Source: Candidatus Staskawiczbacteria bacterium
GTDB lineage: Bacteria; Patescibacteriota; Minisyncoccia; Minisyncoccales; Staskawiczbacteraceae
Assembly (NCBI GenBank): GCA_016866675.1
Contig: VGLO01000017.1
Span: forward strand, 1 to 14,358
Length of the DNA stretch: 14,358 bases
Direction: 5' to 3'
How positions within the stretch are numbered: the first letter of the stretch is position 1; each line of letters begins with the position of its first letter. Below, piece after piece: positions 7,546 to 13,700 of the stretch. The notes beneath the pieces are model-generated. The model saw only the letters and a list, made by a program, of their open reading frames with translations. It was not told the origin of the DNA and searched no databases. A program made the position numbers and the translations under genes.

Positions 7546-8540
7546 TGAATATAAATAAAGTTTTAATCACGGGGATTACCGGTTTTGTAGGAAGCCACTT
7601 AGCTGAATATGTTTTAAAAAACCATCCAGAGGTGAAGGTTTTAGGTTTGGTGCGCTGGAGATCACCAAAAGACAATATAAAGGGCATTTTGAATAATGTG
7701 ACGTTGTGCCAAGGAGATTTAACAGATATACCTTCTTTGGAAAGGATTTTATTCCAAGAAAAGCCAGATGTTATTTTTCATTTGGCGGCTCAATCTTATG
7801 TTGATTTTAGTTTTTTGGCACCAATCGCAACATTACAGGCAAATGTTATTGGAACAGCAAACCTGCTGGAAGTTGTCAGAAAGTTAAAAACAGAAACAGG
7901 GTATGACCCAGTAATTCATATTTGCTCATCATCTGAAGTTTATGGACAGGTGAAGGAAAATGAAACTCCGATTAAAGAAGATAATCTATTTAGGCCAGCT
8001 TCTCCATACGCTGTAAGTAAAGTAGCTGAAGATATGCTCGGGCTTCAGTATTGGCTTTCTTGGAAAATAAAAACTATTAGAACTAGAATGTTTACTCATA
8101 CAGGAGAAAGAAGGGGAGAGTTTTTTGCAGAATCAGCTTTTGCCAAACAAATTGCAGAAATTGAGGCTGGACTAAAATTACCAGTGGTAAAAGTTGGAAA
8201 CTTAAATAGTATAAGAACTTTCCTTGATGTAAAAGATGCAGTAAGAGCTTACTGGACTCTAGTTCAAAAATGCCAACCCGGAGAAGTTTATAATATTGGA
8301 GGCAAAGAAACTATGACCGTTGAAGAAATGCTTAATAAACTTATTGCACTTTCAACAATAAAGGGCATTAAAGTTGAGGTCGACTCAAATAGATTAAGAC
8401 CATCTGATGTTACATTGCAAATTCCCAGTATTGATAAATTTAAAAAAGAAACTTTATGGGAACCAGAAATTGCTTTTGATAAAACATTGCAAGACCTGTT
8501 AAATTATTGGAGAAATTATTATGCCAAAAATAAAGCCTAA
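7545..8540 (+). CDS. GDP-mannose 4,6-dehydratase-like extended SDR
   Basis: The 331-residue protein is an extended short-chain dehydrogenase. The NAD(P)-binding loop is TGITGFVG (9-16). DVIFHLAAQSYVDFSF (75-90) follows the second half of the Rossmann fold. The catalytic set is complete: SSSEVYG (128-134), with the serine-glutamate pair typical of 4,6-dehydratases, and PYAVSK (154-159), giving Y155 and K159. RMFTHTGERRGEFF (181-194) resembles the RRGE-containing substrate loop of GDP-mannose 4,6-dehydratase, and NSIRTFLDVKDAVRAYW (221-237) the following block. The probable reaction is GDP-mannose to GDP-4-keto-6-deoxymannose, the precursor of perosamine, rhamnose, fucose and colitose. A GDP-4-keto-6-deoxymannose reductase or another sugar nucleotide as substrate is possible. 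It shares one base with the upstream gene and overlaps the E1 alpha gene by 20 bases. Confidence 0.72.
   Translation: MNINKVLITGITGFVGSHLAEYVLKNHPEVKVLGLVRWRSPKDNIKGILNNVTLCQGDLTDIPSLERILFQEKPDVIFHLAAQSYVDFSFLAPIATLQANVIGTANLLEVVRKLKTETGYDPVIHICSSSEVYGQVKENETPIKEDNLFRPASPYAVSKVAEDMLGLQYWLSWKIKTIRTRMFTHTGERRGEFFAESAFAKQIAEIEAGLKLPVVKVGNLNSIRTFLDVKDAVRAYWTLVQKCQPGEVYNIGGKETMTVEEMLNKLIALSTIKGIKVEVDSNRLRPSDVTLQIPSIDKFKKETLWEPEIAFDKTLQDLLNYWRNYYAKNKA
8509..8512 (+). promoter_or_regulatory. Ribosome-binding site (GGAG) for the E1 alpha gene
   Basis: GGAG ends 8 bases before the ATG at 8521, inside the 3' end of the dehydratase gene. It supports the start chosen for the E1 alpha subunit and independent loading of ribosomes there. 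Confidence 0.5.
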
Positions 8541-9540
8541 TAAAAAAGAAATAAACTTAAATCTCTTCAAAACTGTCGACCTAATTAGATCTGCAGAAAA
8601 AGGGATTACTAAGTACTATCATGAAGATGATATGAAAACTCCCATGCATATGTCTATGGGAGAAGAAGCTATTACAGCTGGAGTTTGCCACGCATTAAAT
8701 AGTAAAGATCAAGTTTTTGGTTATTATAGGAGTCATGCCCTATATATTTCTAAGGCTCACGAGGTAAGGAGTTTTTTTGGTGAAATGTATGGAAAAGAAA
8801 CCGGATGTGTGAGGGGTAGGGGCGGATCAATGCACTTGGCAAATCCGAATGCAGGACTAATGATGATTTCAGCAATTGTTTCAAGTACTATAGCTCCTGC
8901 AGTGGGAGCCTCTTTTGCTAATAAAGTAAAAAGAAATGGTAAAATTGTGGCAGTTTTTTTTGGAGATGGAGCTGTTGAAGAAGGAGTGTTTTTTGAAAGT
9001 CTAAATTTTGCCTGTTTGATGAAGCTCCCAATAATTTTTGTATGCCAAGATAATGAGCTGGCTGTTGATGTTTTAGCTAAAGAAAGACAGGGCTTTAAGT
9101 CAATTCCTGATATTGTAAAATCTTTTGATTGTAATTTTATTTCAAGTCAAAGCACAGACGCAGAAGAAATTTATGAATTAACAAATAAGGCACTGGACTT
9201 AATTAAAAAAAACAAAAAACCGGCTTTTATGCATTTAAAATACTACCGAATGCTTCAACATATTGGAGTTATTAGTGATTTTGACAAAGACTCTCCACGA
9301 CCTAAGGGAGGTTTTGAAAGAGAAAATTACAGGTCCAAAAAAGAGTACGATGAATGGTTTAAAAAAGACCCTCTTAAAGTTTTAAAAAACAAATTGTTAA
9401 AGCTAGGAGTATCTGAAGAAAAAGTTTCTCAAATTGAAAAAGAAAATTATTTAGAAGTTGAGGAAAGTATTAAACTTGCCAAAGAAGCACCTTTTCCAAA
9501 AAAGAGTGAACTTTTTGATTACATATATGCCAAAGAATAA
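8521..9540 (+). CDS. TPP-dependent 2-oxoacid dehydrogenase E1-like, alpha subunit
   Basis: The 339-residue protein is of the pyruvate/acetoin dehydrogenase E1 alpha type. HMSMGEEAITAG (43-54) corresponds to the usual GQEA block. YYRSHALY (68-75) holds the conserved active-site histidine H72. GRGGSMHLA (99-107) is the family's GKGGSMH motif. The TPP/magnesium motif runs from GDG (148-150) to N178. YYRMLQH (241-247) holds the second conserved histidine, H247. Two deviations stand out: the usual ENN-x-Y at the end of the TPP motif is QDN-E-L, and the IVG-Q segment is IVSST. The partner beta subunit is encoded next with a 14-base overlap, so a heterotetramer is expected. No E2 lipoyl acyltransferase or E3 gene is near. 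In a sugar locus a transfer of a two-carbon unit from pyruvate to a keto sugar, as proposed for AviB1/AviB2, is more plausible than acetyl-CoA production; this is inference. Confidence 0.85.
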   Translation: MPKIKPNKKEINLNLFKTVDLIRSAEKGITKYYHEDDMKTPMHMSMGEEAITAGVCHALNSKDQVFGYYRSHALYISKAHEVRSFFGEMYGKETGCVRGRGGSMHLANPNAGLMMISAIVSSTIAPAVGASFANKVKRNGKIVAVFFGDGAVEEGVFFESLNFACLMKLPIIFVCQDNELAVDVLAKERQGFKSIPDIVKSFDCNFISSQSTDAEEIYELTNKALDLIKKNKKPAFMHLKYYRMLQHIGVISDFDKDSPRPKGGFERENYRSKKEYDEWFKKDPLKVLKNKLLKLGVSEEKVSQIEKENYLEVEESIKLAKEAPFPKKSELFDYIYAKE

Positions 9541-10570
9541 TAACAGACTCATTACATTTTGTGACGCTATTAACGAAGCTCTTCATCAAGAAATGGAAAG
9601 AGATGCTTCTATTTTTGTTTATGGAATTGAGACAAAAATGTTTGGTAGCTTAAAGGGATTGGAAGAAAAATTTGGAAAGGACAGATTTTTTTTGACTCCT
9701 CTATCTGAAGAAGCAATGACCGGTTTTGGCTTGGGAGCTGCCATTAACGGATTGCGACCTGTGCATATTCACATTAGGGTGGACTTCTTTTTATTAGCTA
9801 TGAATCAGTTAATTAATATGATTGCTAATGCCCAATATGCAAGTGCAGGTCAATTAAAAGTACCAATGCTTATTAGAGCAGTTATTGGAAGGGGTTGGGG
9901 TCAGGGTTTTCAACATAGTAAGTCTTTGCATTCTGTTTTTGCTCATATTCCGGGACTAAAAGTTATCATGCCAACAACTCCTTATGATGCCAAAGGAATG
10001 ATTACCTCTGCACTTCGCGAAAATAATCCTGTTGTATCAATTGAGCACAGGTGGCTTTATTGGCAGGAGGGGCATGTTCCAGAGGAGTCATATGTTATTC
10101 CAATTGGAAAAGGAAATTTACTACGTAAGGGAAAGGATGTAACTATTGTAGCAACTTCATGGATGAATGTTGAGGCTTCTCAAGCTGCCAGTATATTAGA
10201 AAAAAGAGGCATTAGTGTTGAAATTGTAGATCCAAGAACAATTAGGCCATTAGATGAAAAAATTATTATAGATTCAGTAAATAAAACAGGCAGGTGTATA
10301 GTAGCTGATATTGATTGGCTTTTTTGTGGTTTTTCAGCTGAGGTTGCAGCATTGGTTTCAGAAAAATGTTTTGGTAAATTAAAGCAACCCATTGTCAGAA
10401 TTGGTTTTGCAGATACTCCAATTCCTACAATCAGACCTTTGGAAAACGAATTTTATCCCAATGCAGGAACCATTGTTAAAGCAGTAGAAAAAATGCTAAA
10501 GTTAAAACCTGTGGATTTAGGAAAAGAAGAATTTTATAGTCATACTAAAAAATTTAAAGGACCATTTTAA
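9527..10570 (+). CDS. TPP-dependent 2-oxoacid dehydrogenase E1-like, beta subunit
   Basis: The 347-residue protein resembles E1 beta (transketolase pyrimidine-binding plus C-terminal domains). LITFCDAINEALHQEM (8-23) is the usual opening. IFVYGIE places E35 where the family has the glutamate that activates the TPP aminopyrimidine ring. TPLSEEAMTGFGLGAA (57-72) and GFQHS with H130 match the conserved core. IPGLKVIMPTTPYDAKG (141-157) and ENNPVV follow. The transketolase C-terminal domain spans about 203-340 with VEIVDPRTIRPLD. The frame is open further upstream to an ATG at 9458, but those 23 extra residues lie wholly inside the alpha gene and do not resemble E1 beta; the ATG at 9527 starts just before the conserved domain. 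The expected family sequence LENELMYG is replaced by IEHRWLYW, which may reflect a different acceptor. Confidence 0.85.
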   Translation: MPKNNNRLITFCDAINEALHQEMERDASIFVYGIETKMFGSLKGLEEKFGKDRFFLTPLSEEAMTGFGLGAAINGLRPVHIHIRVDFFLLAMNQLINMIANAQYASAGQLKVPMLIRAVIGRGWGQGFQHSKSLHSVFAHIPGLKVIMPTTPYDAKGMITSALRENNPVVSIEHRWLYWQEGHVPEESYVIPIGKGNLLRKGKDVTIVATSWMNVEASQAASILEKRGISVEIVDPRTIRPLDEKIIIDSVNKTGRCIVADIDWLFCGFSAEVAALVSEKCFGKLKQPIVRIGFADTPIPTIRPLENEFYPNAGTIVKAVEKMLKLKPVDLGKEEFYSHTKKFKGPF

Positions 10571-10581
10571 ATAATTGAAAA

Positions 10582-10641
10582 TTAAAAGTCAAAAATTAAA
10601 AGTATCAAGTTTTGGAATTATTTTTAACTTTAGACTTTTAA
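10582..10641 (+). repeat. AT-rich imperfect inverted repeat in the largest intergenic gap
   Basis: Left arm 10582-10601 pairs with right arm 10622-10641 at 18 of 20 positions, leaving a 20-base loop. Each arm consists of degenerate copies of TTAAAAGT, and the similarity continues a few bases outside with one gap. The 87-base spacer 10571-10657 holds nothing else I can identify. There is no GC-rich stem or clean T-run, so it is not a classical intrinsic terminator. It could be a dispersed palindromic repeat (MITE-like), a weak transcription attenuator, or an RNA-stability element. Confidence 0.7.
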
Positions 10642-10657
10642 CTTTTAACTTAATAAT

Positions 10658-11380
10658 ATGTGTTGGTTAGATAAAAAATCATTAGAAACAATGAAAAAGT
10701 TAAGAGATGAATATAATATCTCCACTTTTTTGGAAACAGGAACTTTTAAAGGAATTAATGCAAAAGTGCATTCCTATAATTTTAAAGAAGTACTAACCTG
10801 CGATATTAAAGAAGAATATTTGACTGATGCAAGAAAGCGACTTGAACCTTATAAAAATGTGCATGTTTTTGCAAAATCTAGCCCAACATTTATCACAGAT
10901 TTTATTGAGCAATACAAAAAAGATGGAAGAACAGATATTGTTTTTATGTTTCTTGATGCCCATTTCTATGATCCAAACTTACCACCAGAAGAAAAATGGG
11001 TGGTTATTAACGAATTAAAAGTATTGAAGGGTTTTAAAAATGCAGTACTTTGTTTACATGATTTTGATGCACAGGGATTGGGGCACTGCACATATGATGG
11101 TGTTGATTTGGGCTGGCCTTTAGTAAAAGAAGATATCATTAAGGTAAATCCAGATTTTAATTTTTACACCAATAAAAAAGAATTTTGCGAAATATATGAC
11201 GAAAATACCATCAAAGAATTACCCGGAATTGATTTAGATGAAGACACTTTATCTAATATAAAATATACTCATAGCACAGAACGATTAACATATAGAGGAT
11301 TTTTGTACGCTACACCAACTCCATTAGATTTGAATAAGTATTCATTAATAGCTCTTGATAGAAATGCAGAAAAAGCCTAA
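10658..11380 (+). CDS. Methyltransferase-fold protein, function unknown
   Basis: The 240-residue protein looks like a class I Rossmann methyltransferase. FLETGTFKG (24-32) matches a glycine-poor motif I (E-x-G-x-x-x-G) of this fold. VLTCDIKEEYLTDARKRL (45-62) is motif II with an acidic residue after the second strand. DIVFMFLDAHFYD (93-105) resembles the WLDGH-type motif of glycan-locus methyltransferase-like proteins. LCLHDFD (131-137) could supply further active-site acids. The C-terminal 80 residues are not recognisable to me. It may O-methylate a sugar or cap the glycan end, but neither substrate nor activity can be read. It follows the inverted-repeat spacer, begins MCWLDKK and has no visible Shine-Dalgarno sequence. 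Three bases separate it from the SDR gene. Confidence 0.55.
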   Translation: MCWLDKKSLETMKKLRDEYNISTFLETGTFKGINAKVHSYNFKEVLTCDIKEEYLTDARKRLEPYKNVHVFAKSSPTFITDFIEQYKKDGRTDIVFMFLDAHFYDPNLPPEEKWVVINELKVLKGFKNAVLCLHDFDAQGLGHCTYDGVDLGWPLVKEDIIKVNPDFNFYTNKKEFCEIYDENTIKELPGIDLDEDTLSNIKYTHSTERLTYRGFLYATPTPLDLNKYSLIALDRNAEKA

Positions 11381-11383
11381 ATT

Positions 11384-12163
11384 ATGGAACTAGATATAAA
11401 AAATAAATATGCATTAGTGACGGGAGGAAGCCATGGCATCGGACGTGCCATTGCTTTGTCTTTGGCCAGAGAAGGTTGTAATGTAGCTATTTGCGCACTA
11501 GATAAGGAAGGAATTGATAGCGTGGTCAAAGAAATAGAATTAAAGGGAGTTAAAGCTGTTGGTATTGTGTGTGATGTTTTGAAATCTGAAGATATTGATA
11601 AGGTGATGAAAGAAATTTCAGATTCATTTAAGACAATTGATATTTTGATAAATAATGTTGGGGGCGGAGGTAGATGGGGTAGTGAAATTGTAGAAGAAAC
11701 AAAAGAAGAAGTTTGGCTTGATGTATACAATAAAAACGCAATGACAGCAGTAAGGTTTACCATGAAAGCAATTCCTTTTATGAGAAAACAAAAATGGGGA
11801 CGCGTGGTGACCATTGCTTCAATTCATGGTTTGGAGGGCGGAGGAAGACCATGGTTTAACATGGCAAAGTCTGCTGAAATAAGCTTAATGAAAACATTGT
11901 CAATGAATCCTGAGTTAGCAAAAGATGGAATTACATTTAATAGTGTGGCCCCAGGTCCTATTATGATTGAGGGAACTGGCTGGGAAAAAGCTAAAGAAGA
12001 AAATTCAAAAGAGTATCAAGATGTTATAAAAAGCATTCCATCTGGTAGATTAGGGACTCCCAGAGAGGTTGCAGATGTGGTTGTATTCTTATGTTCATCA
12101 AAGGCAAGTTTGGTAAGCGGATCTTGTATTGCAGTAGACGGAGGAGAAAGTCATAAATTTTAA
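11384..12163 (+). CDS. Classical SDR-family protein lacking the catalytic tyrosine
   Basis: The 259-residue protein has the full outline of a FabG-like short-chain dehydrogenase. TGGSHGIG (14-21) binds the cofactor. ILINNVGG (about 87-94) matches the NNAG block. IASIHG contains the catalytic-type serine S146, and PGPI is the usual nicotinamide-binding turn. VSGSCIAVDGG closes the fold. The YxxxK motif reads WFNMAK, so position 158 is phenylalanine and only lysine K162 remains; the serine to F158 spacing is 12 residues, one fewer than in FabG. In classical SDRs the tyrosine is the proton donor, so ordinary keto reduction should be impaired unless another residue substitutes. Position next to the TPP enzyme genes suggests action on their product. 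Twelve bases separate it from the next gene. Confidence 0.85.
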   Translation: MELDIKNKYALVTGGSHGIGRAIALSLAREGCNVAICALDKEGIDSVVKEIELKGVKAVGIVCDVLKSEDIDKVMKEISDSFKTIDILINNVGGGGRWGSEIVEETKEEVWLDVYNKNAMTAVRFTMKAIPFMRKQKWGRVVTIASIHGLEGGGRPWFNMAKSAEISLMKTLSMNPELAKDGITFNSVAPGPIMIEGTGWEKAKEENSKEYQDVIKSIPSGRLGTPREVADVVVFLCSSKASLVSGSCIAVDGGESHKF

Positions 12164-12175
12164 ATAAAAATAAAA

Positions 12176-13168
12176 ATGATCACACAAGAAGTATTAGATA
12201 GTTTTAAAGATAAAAAATGTTTAGTGACTGGAGGAACGGGTATGATTGGCAGAGAAATTGTCGATATTTTGTTAAACGCTGGCGCCAAGGTCACAATTGT
12301 TTCTTTAGATAAAATCAATGTAGATGATAGAGCAGAACATGTCTTAGGTGACTTAACCAGTTTTGAGTTTTGCAAGGATGTGACAAAAGGCATTGATTTT
12401 GTTTTTCATATTGCTGGAATTAAGGGTTCAATTGAGGTGACCAAATCAAAACCAGCTAGTTTTTTTGTTCCACTGCTTCAATTTAATACCAATGTTTTGG
12501 AAGCTTCACGGCAAAATAATGTAAAAAAATTAGTTTATACCAGCTCAATTGGAGCATATTCTTCAGCTGAGGTTTTCAAAGAAGAAGAAAACGCTGATGG
12601 GCCTCCAATGGATATGTTTCCTGGCTGGGCAAAAAGAATGGCTGAATTGCAGGTTCAGGCCTATAAAATTCAATATGGAATGGATAACTTTTCTATTGTT
12701 AGACCCTGCAATGTTTATGGGCCCGGTGACAACTTTGATCCAAATAATGCCATGGTAATTCCTTCATTAATGTATAGGATTTACAACAAAGAAAACCCGG
12801 TAGTAGTTTGGGGAGATGGCTCTGCTATCCGTGACTTTGCCTATAGTCGTGATGTAGCCGAGGGTGTTATTTTAGCTCTTCACTATGGCACAAATTCCAG
12901 TTTTGTTAATTTGGGGAGTGGTAAAGAATATTCTATAAAAGATTTACTAGAAACCTTAAAAAGTTTCTTAGATTTTAATTACGAATTTGATACCACAAAA
13001 TCATCTGGTTTTCCAAGGAGAGTAATGGATTTGGAACTAGCCAGAAAGCAAATTAAATACAATCCAACAACTTCACTTAAAGAGGGATTAATGAAAACTT
13101 GGGAATGGTATATTAAAAACCAAGAAGAGTACCTAAAGAGAAAAAACTACTTTATAGATGAAAAATAG
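12176..13168 (+). CDS. Extended SDR, GDP-fucose-synthase/epimerase-like, with altered YxxxK
   Basis: The 330-residue protein is an NAD-dependent epimerase/dehydratase-type extended SDR. GGTGMIG (19-25) is the cofactor loop. DFVFHIAGIKGS (74-85) and LVYTSSIGAY (119-128) follow the normal order. VRPCNVYGPGDNFDPNNAMVIPSL closely resembles the NLYGPGDNFDP block of GDP-fucose synthase (WcaG), and VVVWGDGSAIRDFAYSRDVA the later G-x-R-DF-DVA motif. The expected YxxxK is FPGWAK: lysine K153 is kept, the tyrosine position is P149, and the nearest aromatic is F148 one residue earlier. Reaction and substrate are therefore uncertain; reduction or epimerisation of a GDP-4-keto sugar is the family-based guess. 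Twelve bases separate it from the gene upstream and nine from the RmlC-like gene. Confidence 0.82.
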   Translation: MITQEVLDSFKDKKCLVTGGTGMIGREIVDILLNAGAKVTIVSLDKINVDDRAEHVLGDLTSFEFCKDVTKGIDFVFHIAGIKGSIEVTKSKPASFFVPLLQFNTNVLEASRQNNVKKLVYTSSIGAYSSAEVFKEEENADGPPMDMFPGWAKRMAELQVQAYKIQYGMDNFSIVRPCNVYGPGDNFDPNNAMVIPSLMYRIYNKENPVVVWGDGSAIRDFAYSRDVAEGVILALHYGTNSSFVNLGSGKEYSIKDLLETLKSFLDFNYEFDTTKSSGFPRRVMDLELARKQIKYNPTTSLKEGLMKTWEWYIKNQEEYLKRKNYFIDEK

Positions 13169-13177
13169 AAATTAATT

Positions 13178-13687
13178 ATGAAAGTAAAAAAAACAAAATT
13201 AAAGGGAGTTTTAACAATTGAATTAGATTCATTCAAGGATTTTAGAGGAGAATATGTTGAAACCTATAACGAAGCGCTTTATAAAAAAGCGGGAATAAAA
13301 ACTAAATTCATTCAGGACGATATTTCTACCTCAAAGAAAAATGTTTTGCGTGGCATACATGGTGACGCAAAAACATGGAAGCTAATTTCTTGTCTTTATG
13401 GGGAGTTTTATTTGGTGGTAGTAAACTGTGATAAAAAGTCAAAAGACTTTGGTAAATGGCAAGGTTTTATTTTATCTGATAAAAACAGGATGCAAGTTTT
13501 GGTTCCAGCAAAGTATGGAAACGCCCATCTGATTTTAAGTAAAACAGCAATTTTTCACTACAAGCAATCAACCTATTATAATCCAAAGGGTCAGTTTACC
13601 TATTTATGGAATGATCCTTCTCTAAAAATTAAGTGGCCTATAAAAAATCCAATACTCTCAAAGCGAGACAAGACAGGTTATAGATAA
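13178..13687 (+). CDS. RmlC-like cupin sugar-nucleotide epimerase
   Basis: The 169-residue protein is a cupin of the dTDP-4-dehydrorhamnose 3,5-epimerase family, slightly shorter than the usual 180 or so. FRGEYVETYNEALY (22-35) matches the D-x-RG-x-F start. FIQDDISTS and VLRGIHG (57-62) give the base-type histidine H61. The usual HxQ after it is HGD here. VPAKYGNAHLIL (109-120) carries the second histidine H117, and FHYKQSTYY (126-134) the acid tyrosine Y128. LWNDPSLKIKWP and ILSKRDK close the family pattern. It probably epimerises C3 and/or C5 of a 4-keto sugar nucleotide. No rmlA, rmlB or rmlD lies in the window, so dTDP-rhamnose synthesis is not indicated and a GDP-linked keto sugar is the likelier substrate. 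Confidence 0.82.
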   Translation: MKVKKTKLKGVLTIELDSFKDFRGEYVETYNEALYKKAGIKTKFIQDDISTSKKNVLRGIHGDAKTWKLISCLYGEFYLVVVNCDKKSKDFGKWQGFILSDKNRMQVLVPAKYGNAHLILSKTAIFHYKQSTYYNPKGQFTYLWNDPSLKIKWPIKNPILSKRDKTGYR

Positions 13688-13700
13688 CAGATCTTAAAGT

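Noticed and set aside
9458..9526. Longer start for the E1 beta subunit, adding 23 residues
   Set aside because: The extra residues come from the out-of-frame end of the alpha gene and do not resemble E1 beta; the ATG at 9527 stands just before the conserved domain.
10582..10641. Intrinsic transcription terminator after the E1 beta gene
   Set aside because: The stem is almost entirely A-T with two mismatches and a 20-base loop and lacks a clean U-tract, so it does not meet the usual criteria; kept only as an inverted repeat.
11377..11814. A 145-codon open frame on the minus strand opposite the classical SDR gene
   Set aside because: It is antisense to a well-supported SDR gene, its protein is low-complexity (rich in Ser, Thr, Ile, Pro) with no motif, and all other genes are on the plus strand.
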